NCBI RefSeq assembly: GCF_001189915.1
Contig: NZ_LFLS01000002.1
Span: 62,001-126,000 of the forward strand
Origin: Herbaspirillum autotrophicum
GTDB lineage: Bacteria; Pseudomonadota; Gammaproteobacteria; Burkholderiales; Burkholderiaceae_D
DNA: 64,000 nucleotides
Reading direction: 5' to 3'
Shown here: positions 38,401-47,251 of the stretch, in pieces
How positions within the stretch are numbered: the stretch's first letter is position 1
Layout of the letters: every line of letters starts with the position of its first letter
The notes under the pieces: model-generated
Database searches by the model: none
The model's input: the letters and a program-made list of their open reading frames with translations, nothing else
Told to the model about the DNA's origin: nothing
Translations under genes and position numbers: made by a program

Positions 38401-41400
38401 CTGCCTACATGGTACCGGCGCTGTGCGTCATATTGCCGCGGTTGCCGCGCACCGCATCGGGAAAAACCGACCGGCGCGCCTTGCTGGAGCTGGACATCAC
38501 GAACGAGTTCGCGTCCCAGCACGATGCATCGGCCGTGATCGCCACCGCTACGGCGGCTGAGGCGCCGCTGGCCGCATTGTTCGCCCAGGTGCTGGACCGG
38601 CCCGCGGTCGGGCCTTGCGACAATTTCTTCGAGCTCGGCATCGACTCCATCCGCAGCCTGCAAGTCGTGTCGCGCGCACGCCAGTTGCAGCTGAACCTGA
38701 CGGTACGCGACATTTTTCGTTTCCAGACGGTACGCGAGCTGATGCATGCGTTGCAATCGCGCCGGCAAGGAATGTCAGGCGACATGCTATCTCTGCCCGC
38801 CGCCGACGAAGACAATGAGGGGGAGGTGCAGGCGACGCCGATTCAGGCCTGGTTCTTCGAACAGGCGGGAGAACATCGCGCCCATTACAACCAGTCGATC
38901 GTGCTGAAAACGCCGGCGCAGGTCGATCCCGCTGCACTTGAGCGCGCGCTGGAGGCAGTAGTGGCGCGCCATCCGATGTTGCGCTTGCAAGCCAATGGAG
39001 AAATCCTGCAGATTGCCGCATCCGTACCGGGACCTGTCCTGCGCGTGCTGGACGGCGCTTCCGCCGAATTGCCGGCGCGCCTGGCAGCCTATGAGCAGGC
39101 CCAGCGCGGCATGGATCTGCGTACCGGCCGCGTGCTGCAGGCGGTCCTGGTCAAGCCTGCCGGACGGCTGATGATCGCAGTGCATCACCTGGCCATCGAT
39201 GCCTATTCCTGGTCGGTGTTGCTGGATGATCTGAGTCTTGCCTACCCACAGGCATTGCGCGGCGAAGTTTCCTTGCCCGCAGCGACTGCGTCCTACCGCA
39301 CCTGGTCGCGCAAATTGCACGCGCTGGCCGCCACGCCGGTGGCGCAAGCGGCGGTCGATTACTTCCTCACGCGTTTCGCCGATCAGGGGCTTTCCGTGTT
39401 GCCGGCGCATCTGCCGGCCGGAACCGCGGGCGCGGCAGAAATCTTGCCGCTGTCGCTCGACAGCGAGACCACGACGCTCCTGCTGCAAGTAGCACCCGGC
39501 GTTTTTCATGCGCGCGTGGACGAACTGCTCATGGCGGCACTGTTCATCGGCGCCGCTCGTATCGGCCTGAAGGGTTCTCTGTTGATCGATCTGGAGCGCA
39601 ATGGCCGCGTCGACCTGTTTGAAGACCTCGATCTGTCCGATGTGGTGGGCTGGTTTACCGCCGTGCAACCGGTGCTGTTGCAGTGGCCGGAAGGAGAATG
39701 CGATCCTGCCGGGATCGTGATGCAAGTGTGTGAGCGCGTACGCGAATCGCCGTGCCAGGGGCTGGCGATGGGCGTCATGCGCTACCTGTCGACCGATGCC
39801 GGGCAGCGCGCCGCTTTGCAAAGTCTGCCGGCGGCAAAGATCCTGCTCAATTATCTCGGCAGGCTGGATATCGAAACTCGCGAATCGATCGAAACCGTCC
39901 ACAGCGATGGCGGCAACGGCTTCTGCGCCCTCGACGAAGACAGCGGACAAGCACAGAGCGAATCCTTCGCACGCAGCCACGTCATTGAAATCAATGCGGG
40001 CATCCGCGCCGGCTGTCTCAGCGGCGCCGTCAGTTTTCCTGCGGGCGCCGCCGAGCGCGAACGCATCGGCGCGTGGTTGCGTGAAGTGATGGCAGCGCTG
40101 CGCGATATCGCCGCTGCCGCCGAGCGCCGTGCTTGCTCACGCCAGGACAGCGTGGAAGAAGAACTGCCCTTGACGCCTTTGCAGCAAGGCATTGTATTCC
40201 ACAGCCTGCGCGACCCCGACATCTACTGCAATCAGCTCTGCCTGACACTGGACGGTGAACTGGACCCCGGTGCCATGCGCCGCGCGTGGGAACAAGCGCT
40301 GCAGCGCCACAGCATGTTGCGCACCAGCTTTCATTGGCGCGATCTGCCGGCCATGCGCCAGCGCGTGCACGCCGGGCTGGCATTGCCATGGTCCGCCGCC
40401 GACTGGCGCGGCCTGGAAGATACGGCGCGCGCAGCTGCGCTGGACGAGCTGATGCGCGCTGACGTGGCGCGTGGATTCACGCTGGAGCAAGCGCCACTGC
40501 TGCGATTGCAGTTGTTGCAGGTCGGCGATACGCGCCATGAGCTGGTATGGAGTTCGCATCACCTGCTATTGGATGGCTGGTCGGTGTCGGTGCTGCTGGC
40601 CGACATCTTTGCGCTGTATCGCCAGGCGCTGGGCGATTCCCGGATACGCCTGAAAGCGGCGCCACGTTTCTCCGACTATGTGCACTGGCAGGAGCGGCGC
40701 AGGGGGCATAACGGATCTGACGGGGGCGCACGCAACGACGACATCGCGTTCTGGCAGCGTGCCTTGCAAGGAATCGAAGAGCCGACCTCGCTGGCTTTCG
40801 CGATGCGGGCCGGCGATGCGATGCCGACGCGAGCCGACAAAAACGCGGAGAAGCAAGCCGAGATACCAGCCGCAGTCCACACAATGGAATTGTCCGCGGT
40901 GCGCACGCAAGCCGTGCAGAAGTTGGCGCAGCGCGCGCACACCACGCTCGGCACGGTGTTGCAGGCGGCTTGGGGATTGCTGCTGGCACGCTGCAGCGCA
41001 AGCCGGGACGTGGTTTTTGGCGTCACTGTCTCAGGCCGGCCGGCGGAACTCGAGGGCATCGAAGAGATGATCGGCATGCTCATCGCCACTGTCCCGGCGC
41101 GCCTGACGATTCCATCTGCAACACCGCTGACCGACTGGCTGGCGCAATTGCAGGAGCAGCATCTGGAGCGCGAGCAGCATGCCGGCGCGTCGCTGACAGA
41201 GATTCGCCAGGCGGCATCCTTGCCCGGCAATCAGGAGTTGTTCCAGACGCTGCTGCTGGTGCAGAATTATCCGAAGGCGCAATCCATGGCTGGCGGCGGA
41301 GTGAGACTGGCCGACGTGCAAGTGAGGGAACGCACCAACTATCCGCTGACACTGGTCTGCAATCCCGGCGCAAGCCTGCGCCTGGCCTTGCATCGCGACG

Positions 41401-44400
41401 GCAGCATTCCCGCTGCGGCCGCCGAACGTTTGCTGGCCCAGCTGGGACGCTTGCTGGACAATATGGCCGCGCATCCGGAATGGCCGGCGGCGCGCTTACT
41501 GGCGCTGGACGATCTCGATGCGCAAGCGGCATTGCTGGCGGGAAGAGGTCCGGTCGAAGCGATCGCACCGGCCTTCCTGCCGCAGCAAATCGATGAATGG
41601 GCAAGACATTCCCCGGGCGCCATCGCCTTGCGTGATCAGGAAGGCAGTCTGAGTTATGCCGCATTGCGGGTCGAATCGATGCGACTGGCGCGGCATCTGC
41701 GAACGCTCGGTGTGGGCAGCGAAAAGAAGGTCGCGCTGTGCTTGCCGCGATCCTCGCGTTACGTGATTGCGGTCATCGGCATCCTGCGCTGCGGGGGTGC
41801 CTTTGTCCCGCTTGATCCCGCCTATCCGGCAGCGCGCCGGCGCTTCATGCTGGAAGACAGCGGCGCGTGCTTGTTGATCGCGGATGGCGCGTGCGCAAGG
41901 GAATTGCAGGCCGAGGCGATCACGCAGGATCCGGACATGTTGTTTGCGGCGTCGGATATTGTTCCTGTCCTGAGCGCCCTGAACGATATCCCGGATGACC
42001 TCGACTTCCCACCGCCTGAGGCGCAGGCACTGGCTTATGTGATTTACACCTCGGGCTCGACCGGTACGCCCAAGGGCGTCGGCAATACCCACGGCGGCCT
42101 GCGCTCGCTGGCGCATGCTCAGCGCGGCACCTTCGGCTTGCTGCCGGACGCACGTGTGTTGCAGTTTGCTTCTTTGTCGTTCGATGCGTCGATCTGGGAA
42201 ATGACGATGGCCTTCGGCGCAGGCGCTGCCTTGATCGTGCCCGACGCCGCTACCGCCCGCGTCGGTGACGGACTGGAACAGTTCATGCGGCATCAGCGGA
42301 TCAGCGCGGCGACCTTGCCGCCGACTGCGTTGGCGACGATGGATCAAAGCCGCCTGCCGGATTTGCAGACACTGGTGGTCGCGGGCGAAAGCTGTGCACC
42401 CGAACTGGTCCTGCGCTGGGGGCCCGGACGGCGTTTCTACAACGGCTACGGGCCGTCCGAAGCATCGGTTGCAGTCAGCGTCGAGGCATGGTCTGACAGC
42501 GGCCCCAACAGCGGACAACTGCTGGTCGGCCGACCGCTGCCGAACATGCAGCTGCACGTGCTGGATGCCGACATGCAACTGCTGCCGCCCGGTGTCATCG
42601 GCGAACTCTATATCGGCGGGGCAGGGCTGGCGCGCGGTTATCTGAACCGGCCGCGCCTGACCGCTGCGAGCTTCTTGCCGGATCCTTACGGTGCGCCGGG
42701 GGCGCGCCTGTACAAAACCGGCGACCGCGGCTATCGTCTCGCCGACGGCAGGGTGCAGTTTGTCGGGCGCAATGACCACCAGATCAAGCTGCGCGGTTTT
42801 CGTATCGAGTTGAGCGAAATCGAGGCGGCGTTGATGCAACATGCCGAGGTACGCCACGCCGCGGTGCTGGTGCGTCATTACGGCGAGGGCGAAAACGACC
42901 GCCGTCTGACGGCCTGTCTGGAGACGCGCGCGCCGATAGCGAATGACGTCTTGCGGGATTTCCTCGCTGAACAACTGCCGCCGCACATGCTTCCCGCCTG
43001 TTTCATCGTGCTGCCATCCATGCCGCTGACCGTCAACGGCAAGATCGACCGCAAGGCGCTGGAAGCGATGCCGGAAACCACTGCGCAGCCATTGGAAGCC
43101 GCCGCCGGCGATTATGCCGGCGAGACCGAACGGCAATTGGCCGGTATCTGGGCGCAGGTGCTCAATGTGGCGCAGGTGCAGCGCGAACACAACTTCTTTG
43201 AACTGGGCGGCGATTCGATTCTCGCGATCCAGGTGGTATCCAAAGCCAACAGGCAAGGCGTCGCACTGACGCTCAACCAGATCATGGATCCCGATTCGTC
43301 GACGCTGGCAGCGCTGGCGGCACAGGTGGACGCCGCCGGACGGACGCTGGAACGCCAGCCGGCATCAGCACAAGTATCGGCGCCAACAAGCGGCCCAGTG
43401 CCGCTGACGCCGATCCAGCATTGGTTCCTGCATCAGGATGCACCCGATCGGCATCACTACAACCAGAGCTTCCTGCTGGAAGTGCCGGCCGGACTGGATG
43501 CACAGGCATTGCGCCTCGCATTGGAGGCCGTTTGCGCGCGCCATGATGCGCTGCGGCTGCGCTTCACGCAGGTCGACGGCGTCTGGCATCAACATCTCAG
43601 CGAGCATGCCGCGACGCTGCTGGAAGTCGTGCCGCCGCCAGCGGAGACGGCCGGCTGGCGCGCATTGCTGGAACAAGGCGCAGCGCACAACCAGACGCGC
43701 CTGAATATCGAACAGGGGCCCTTGCTGCGGCTTGTGCTGTACGTGGCACCGGCCGGCGAGCCCATGGCCCGCTTGCATGTCGTTGCGCATCACCTTGTGA
43801 TTGATGCCGTGTCGTGGCGCGTCTTGCTGGAAGACCTGTTCGACGCCTACGCGCAAGCGCAGACATCTTCGTCCATCGGCTTGCCGTCTGCCTCCGGTAA
43901 CGGCGCGCACGCTTCTTTTGTCCTGTGGGCGGCGGCAGTGGAACGCCATGCGGTATCTCCGCAAGCGCTGGGCGAATTGCGCTACTGGCTGGAACAGCCG
44001 CGCCATTCAGCGCGCTTGCCGTTGTTGCGTACCGATATCGCCGCGACGGCCGGCGCTGCGCAGACCACCAGCTTTGCATTGGACGAGAGCGTCACCAGCG
44101 TGCTGGTGCGGGAGCTTCCGCGCAGCCATGGCGCCCAGGTACAAGAGATTTTGCTGACCGCCTTGAGCGTGGCGCTGGATGAACTGATCGGCGGCTCAGC
44201 TGGAAGCGGCTCCGGTATCGGCATAGCGCTCGAATCTCACGGCCGCGACATTATGCTGGAAGGCATCGATGTCGGTGGCATCCCCGGCTGGTTCACCGTG
44301 CTGGCACCGTGGACCATGCCGCTCGGCGAGCATCGCATCGACAAGATCCGCGAAGCGCTCAAGGCGATGCCACGGCACGGCTTCAGTTTCGGGGTGCTGC

Positions 44401-46022
44401 GTTTCCTCTCGCCCGATGCGGCAGTACGCGCGATGCTGGCGGCATTGCCGGTGCCCGAAATCGCCTTCAACTACCTCGGCCAATGGGATACGGCCTGGCC
44501 CGACAGCTTGCCTGTACGGCCTGCACCGGAAGCCGATGGTGCAGGTTTTGCGCCCTCGACACCGCGTCCGTATGTATTGGAAGTCAATGCCTTGATTGCC
44601 GGCGGACGCTTGCAACTGGACCTCACTTTCGATCCGCGTGTGTTGCCGCAGGCCTTTGCGGATCGGCTATGCGCCGCCATGCGCGACTGGCTGCAGGCGC
44701 TAACGCGGGATGTTCCTGCCGCGGCGGCAGCGGCAGACGTCGCCGTGGCAGCTTGCGCTTTGGCACCGCAGCAAGCCGCCATGCTGGCGCATGCCATGGC
44801 GTATCCGGATTCTTCTGCCTATGTGGTGCAATTCACGGCGCGCTTGCCGGCGGAACTGGACAGCGGCAGCTTCATCGCCGCCTGGCAAGCCGCGCTGGTG
44901 CGGCATCTGTCGCTACGCGCCCACTTCACCATCGGCGAGAACGGCAAGGCGCGACAGCATTTCGGCGAAGCGGTGCCGCTTGCCTGGCAACGGGAGGACT
45001 GGACCGGTTTGCCGGACGAAGATCTCGGCGCCGCCATTGACGCTTATTGCCTGCAGGAGCGGCGGCGCGGCTTCGACCTGGCCAAGCCGCCGCTAATGCG
45101 TTTTTCCTTGCTGCAGACGGCGACCGGTCAGCATTTCGTCTGGACCTATCATCATATTCTGATCGACGGCTGGTCGATGCCGGTACTGCTCAGCGAAGTC
45201 ATGGCCGCCTACGGCAAACAATTAACAGCGGTGCCGGCCCCGGATTTTCGTGTCTTCCTGCTTTGGCTGGAACGTCAGGATGCGGCAGCGGCGCGCGACT
45301 TCTGGCGCGCCGAACTGGCCGCGATGACACCGTCGCGCTGGCCGGCGGAGCAGGGGGTTGCCTGCAGCGGCCGTTTTGCGGAAATGACATGGCAACCGCA
45401 AGCCGGAACCGGTGCGCGCCTTGGCATGTTTGCGCGCCGGCATCGCTTGTCGGCGCCGAGCATTTTCATGTTGGCATGGGCGCTGGTGCTGGCACGCCAC
45501 AGCAGGGCGGACGAGGTTTGCTTCGGCGTCACTTCGGTCTTGCGTCCCGCCGAGGTCGACGGTATCGAAACCATGGTCGGGAATCTGATCAACACGCCGC
45601 CCTTGCGTTGCAAGATCGATCCCGACACTGGTTTTGTCGAGGCCTGCCTGCAGTTGCAGCGCCGGCGCGTCGCGACCACCGCGCACGCGATGCTGGCGTT
45701 GCCGGAAATTGCACAGTGCGCCGGTTTGTCCGACGGCGACGCTTTGTTCGGTACCGCGCTGCGCATTCAGAACTATCCCTTGGGCGAGGTCGGAAGCGGC
45801 AACGCCGCGCTGCAGGTGAGCGACGTCGCCATTTGCGACTACTGGCATCACCCATTCAATCTGGAAGTCACACCGGGAGATCATTTGAATCTGATTGCAG
45901 TGTATGACGCAGGACTGGTGCCGCAGGTGAAAGCCGAGGCCATGCTGCGCTCTTACGCCATGCTTCTTGAATCACTGGACGAATCGGCGTTGGGACTTCT
46001 GATGGAGGGGATGCATGGCTGA
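35403..46022 (+). CDS. NRPS, docking-C-A-T-E-C-A-T-E-C(terminal)
   Basis: A 3539-residue NRPS. A TTG at 35403 is chosen: GAGGAG lies about 8 bases upstream, it overlaps the previous stop, and it restores a full TubC-type N-terminal docking domain (residues 1-57, HLMAQLAALGFTLTCSG and PALRAELGARKAALIAHL). Then C 77-510 (HHIVSDHWS, His208-Asp213); A 528-1033, code D-V-E-N-V-T-G-I-T-K, unassigned; T Ser1082 in LGIDSI; E 1143-1573 (HHLAIDAYSW, His1261); C 1585-2013 (HHLLLDGWS, His1719); A 2056-2560, code D-A-W-T-V-A-G-V-A-K, close to phenylalanine-type codes; T Ser2605 in GGDSI; E 2666-3096 (HHLVIDAVSW, His2796); and a terminal C 3117-3530 (HHILIDGWS, His3250-Asp3255). Each T before E has the DS form expected of epimerase partners. 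There is no thioesterase or reductase at the end, so the last C probably releases the product. Confidence 0.93.
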   Translation: MNGVEHLMAQLAALGFTLTCSGSDLRVRGPAGALSPALRAELGARKAALIAHLQAVSESSPTMSFPELVRSPVQRTTAPLSFNQRRLWFLDRLEGGGSAFVIMAGWRLKGTLDRSALERALGALTARHELLRSVIRDEGVEPELHILPMTPFALTVETPAARSSHALAEQALLAREAAMPFDLTAAPPLRVSLLQLEPHRHVLSLAMHHIVSDHWSMGVLIRELGMLYALETGASSISPAALAIQYSDYAVWQRAMFNEERLQPHLHYWRQQLAGVVTELALPLDRPRPAERGNTGAMHQLRLARGSVQKVQAFGLRLGATPFMVLLAVYAQVLSRWSGQDEVVIGCPVGNRDRNETHGLVGFFVDTMPLRISLHGDPDLAELIRRIRTICLEAFEHQQAPFERIVQAVRPERALNKAPLFQTMFMQQSDVSAQLVLAGLQVAAVPPAAGAPELDLNFFVHLDGDDYLCVMEYDADLFDQASIAEFCNQYAYVLQQASVDASTPLSCIQLAPPSAPVLPAQAPAPLLPQMIADSMRRHADRIAVEEGAIRLTYRELGLRVALLAQDLADAGVQPGAVVGLGFSSSASLVVAMLAAWRVGAGYAVLSPQQPAARRAQMIAAAGIALVVTTKAEESGWPVPVLLSDLRASVSDSSFMAGCGSVGAGFVQRQALAYVCFTSGSSGTPKGVAVTHANLANHARAVAQDFGLRENDRVMQFAAADFDVAAEEIFPTLASGACVVIRAESVTDSIDAFQEHVEQAGLSVLNLPAAFWHEWVRALGQTRRAPPACLRLVVTGSDRVFARRWREWQALCAHPVAFRSGYGPTEATITSSFFNPADQPLPPAAGVLPVGRAIVNVVLEIVDGRGLAVPPGVIGEILISGAGVAQGYVGQPEQTAAAFRPHPLDSALRSYRSGDLGRRRLDGTLEFIGRKDQQAKVRGYRIELAEIEAAMMAHPKVREAAVLMRADSADTAGSGQLLAVAGGASELEPGLLRAWLGERLPAYMVPALCVILPRLPRTASGKTDRRALLELDITNEFASQHDASAVIATATAAEAPLAALFAQVLDRPAVGPCDNFFELGIDSIRSLQVVSRARQLQLNLTVRDIFRFQTVRELMHALQSRRQGMSGDMLSLPAADEDNEGEVQATPIQAWFFEQAGEHRAHYNQSIVLKTPAQVDPAALERALEAVVARHPMLRLQANGEILQIAASVPGPVLRVLDGASAELPARLAAYEQAQRGMDLRTGRVLQAVLVKPAGRLMIAVHHLAIDAYSWSVLLDDLSLAYPQALRGEVSLPAATASYRTWSRKLHALAATPVAQAAVDYFLTRFADQGLSVLPAHLPAGTAGAAEILPLSLDSETTTLLLQVAPGVFHARVDELLMAALFIGAARIGLKGSLLIDLERNGRVDLFEDLDLSDVVGWFTAVQPVLLQWPEGECDPAGIVMQVCERVRESPCQGLAMGVMRYLSTDAGQRAALQSLPAAKILLNYLGRLDIETRESIETVHSDGGNGFCALDEDSGQAQSESFARSHVIEINAGIRAGCLSGAVSFPAGAAERERIGAWLREVMAALRDIAAAAERRACSRQDSVEEELPLTPLQQGIVFHSLRDPDIYCNQLCLTLDGELDPGAMRRAWEQALQRHSMLRTSFHWRDLPAMRQRVHAGLALPWSAADWRGLEDTARAAALDELMRADVARGFTLEQAPLLRLQLLQVGDTRHELVWSSHHLLLDGWSVSVLLADIFALYRQALGDSRIRLKAAPRFSDYVHWQERRRGHNGSDGGARNDDIAFWQRALQGIEEPTSLAFAMRAGDAMPTRADKNAEKQAEIPAAVHTMELSAVRTQAVQKLAQRAHTTLGTVLQAAWGLLLARCSASRDVVFGVTVSGRPAELEGIEEMIGMLIATVPARLTIPSATPLTDWLAQLQEQHLEREQHAGASLTEIRQAASLPGNQELFQTLLLVQNYPKAQSMAGGGVRLADVQVRERTNYPLTLVCNPGASLRLALHRDGSIPAAAAERLLAQLGRLLDNMAAHPEWPAARLLALDDLDAQAALLAGRGPVEAIAPAFLPQQIDEWARHSPGAIALRDQEGSLSYAALRVESMRLARHLRTLGVGSEKKVALCLPRSSRYVIAVIGILRCGGAFVPLDPAYPAARRRFMLEDSGACLLIADGACARELQAEAITQDPDMLFAASDIVPVLSALNDIPDDLDFPPPEAQALAYVIYTSGSTGTPKGVGNTHGGLRSLAHAQRGTFGLLPDARVLQFASLSFDASIWEMTMAFGAGAALIVPDAATARVGDGLEQFMRHQRISAATLPPTALATMDQSRLPDLQTLVVAGESCAPELVLRWGPGRRFYNGYGPSEASVAVSVEAWSDSGPNSGQLLVGRPLPNMQLHVLDADMQLLPPGVIGELYIGGAGLARGYLNRPRLTAASFLPDPYGAPGARLYKTGDRGYRLADGRVQFVGRNDHQIKLRGFRIELSEIEAALMQHAEVRHAAVLVRHYGEGENDRRLTACLETRAPIANDVLRDFLAEQLPPHMLPACFIVLPSMPLTVNGKIDRKALEAMPETTAQPLEAAAGDYAGETERQLAGIWAQVLNVAQVQREHNFFELGGDSILAIQVVSKANRQGVALTLNQIMDPDSSTLAALAAQVDAAGRTLERQPASAQVSAPTSGPVPLTPIQHWFLHQDAPDRHHYNQSFLLEVPAGLDAQALRLALEAVCARHDALRLRFTQVDGVWHQHLSEHAATLLEVVPPPAETAGWRALLEQGAAHNQTRLNIEQGPLLRLVLYVAPAGEPMARLHVVAHHLVIDAVSWRVLLEDLFDAYAQAQTSSSIGLPSASGNGAHASFVLWAAAVERHAVSPQALGELRYWLEQPRHSARLPLLRTDIAATAGAAQTTSFALDESVTSVLVRELPRSHGAQVQEILLTALSVALDELIGGSAGSGSGIGIALESHGRDIMLEGIDVGGIPGWFTVLAPWTMPLGEHRIDKIREALKAMPRHGFSFGVLRFLSPDAAVRAMLAALPVPEIAFNYLGQWDTAWPDSLPVRPAPEADGAGFAPSTPRPYVLEVNALIAGGRLQLDLTFDPRVLPQAFADRLCAAMRDWLQALTRDVPAAAAAADVAVAACALAPQQAAMLAHAMAYPDSSAYVVQFTARLPAELDSGSFIAAWQAALVRHLSLRAHFTIGENGKARQHFGEAVPLAWQREDWTGLPDEDLGAAIDAYCLQERRRGFDLAKPPLMRFSLLQTATGQHFVWTYHHILIDGWSMPVLLSEVMAAYGKQLTAVPAPDFRVFLLWLERQDAAAARDFWRAELAAMTPSRWPAEQGVACSGRFAEMTWQPQAGTGARLGMFARRHRLSAPSIFMLAWALVLARHSRADEVCFGVTSVLRPAEVDGIETMVGNLINTPPLRCKIDPDTGFVEACLQLQRRRVATTAHAMLALPEIAQCAGLSDGDALFGTALRIQNYPLGEVGSGNAALQVSDVAICDYWHHPFNLEVTPGDHLNLIAVYDAGLVPQVKAEAMLRSYAMLLESLDESALGLLMEGMHG

Positions 46023-46305
46023 CAGGCAAACCGCCGACGAGATCGCCCCGGGCGCAGATACCTTCGTGGTCGTGGCGAACGGGCAGGGCCAGTATTCGGT
46101 CTGGCCCGCACAACGCAAGTTGCCGGCCGGATGGCGCGTCGTAAGCGAGCCGGCGTCACAGGAGTGCTGCCTGGACCGGATTGACGACTTATGGATCGAT
46201 ATGCGGCCGGCCGGACTGAAGCACACACAGGGTGAACCAGGGTTCGCAGAACGGACGGAAACAGATATTTCTCCGGGTGATCAGCAAGGAGGAGCTTGCA
46301 TGTGA
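46015..46305 (+). CDS. MbtH-like NRPS accessory protein
   Basis: A 96-residue MbtH-family protein, longer than the usual ~70 because of a C-terminal tail. The core TFVVVANGQGQYSVWP, LPAGW and CLDRIDDLWIDMRPAGL contains the three conserved Trp (30, 40, 60). MbtH proteins bind adenylation domains and help their folding and activity. It overlaps the NRPS stop by 8 bp with GGAGGGG upstream, so it is cotranslated with the megasynthase. Confidence 0.92.
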   Translation: MADRQTADEIAPGADTFVVVANGQGQYSVWPAQRKLPAGWRVVSEPASQECCLDRIDDLWIDMRPAGLKHTQGEPGFAERTETDISPGDQQGGACM

Positions 46306-46552
46306 GATGAACTCAGATGGCAACTACGTTTTTTGTTGGGAATTTGTTGAATATATTGGCGCTATGCCCAATAATTTCTGCGGCCCGCGTATATTGTGCA
46401 TGCGTTGTCCGTGTATCGAGCATTGACCATGTGTTCGACTGATTTCCCGATATTGACGCTCTGTCATATGCGGCAGAGTCTTTTCCCGAAGCCTTGAGCT
46501 ATCCGTCAGGTCTCATGCGCGTCAGGGCGTTTAATTTATGAAGGAGATGGCA

Positions 46553-47116
46553 ATGAAAACTACCGATCAGGCAGAAGAAACGATCACGGCAGAAGCACCA
46601 GCAGCAGACCAGGCTACCGAGCAGGCCGCAAAACTGACCCCGGCCGAAGTCCAGAACGAGGCGCTCCATTCCATCAAAAATCACGCAATGACTGCCATGG
46701 GCGTGGGCATCCTGCCGATTCCGGGTCTTGACCTGATCGCGCTGACCGGCGTGCAACTGAGCCTGCTGCGCAAGATAGGCAACCTGTACGGTTTCAGGCT
46801 GTCCGATGAAACCGGCAAAAAACTGCTGGGTGCGGTGCTCGGCGGGTACTTGCCGCTGATGATTGCCGGACCGGTCAGCAGCGTCCTGAAGTTCATCCCG
46901 GGCGTCGGCATCGCCGCAGGCGTCCTGGCGCAATCGACGCTGGCGGGCGCAACTACTTATGCGGTCGGCAAACTGTTCCTGCAACACTTTGCATCGGGCG
47001 GCAGCTTGCTCGACGTCGATACGAAAGAGATGGGGCAAAAGCTGAAGCAGCATGTTCAGGAGGGCAAGGAGTTCCTGAAGAAGCATGCTCCCGGGGCCAA
47101 GAAAGACACAGTCTGA
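46553..47116 (+). CDS. DUF697-like membrane-associated protein
   Basis: A 187-residue protein. An acidic, Ala/Glu-rich N-terminal stretch of about 40 residues is followed by the DUF697-type core: MTAMGVGILPIPGLDLIALT, then QLSLLRKIGNLYG, and further hydrophobic segments (YLPLMIAGPVSSVL and IPGVGIAAGVLAQSTL). The Lys-rich tail is probably cytosolic. The start at 46553 is set by AAGGAG at 46541-46546; an upstream ATG at 46538 lies before that site. A related protein is encoded at the other end of the cluster (51697-52128). The role is unknown; co-location with an SPFH protein suggests membrane protection or self-resistance. Confidence 0.78.
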   Translation: MKTTDQAEETITAEAPAADQATEQAAKLTPAEVQNEALHSIKNHAMTAMGVGILPIPGLDLIALTGVQLSLLRKIGNLYGFRLSDETGKKLLGAVLGGYLPLMIAGPVSSVLKFIPGVGIAAGVLAQSTLAGATTYAVGKLFLQHFASGGSLLDVDTKEMGQKLKQHVQEGKEFLKKHAPGAKKDTV

Positions 47117-47251
47117 TTGCTGCCGGCACGATTTGCGGGGAATCCGGCAGGAAATCCTGCAAGAAACTGCGTGCCGGGAGTGAATGCACTTCCGGTATTT
47201 TTTACGCGCCCCCTGGCGGCCGCATGCATCCCGTGGAATGACTATTTTTCG

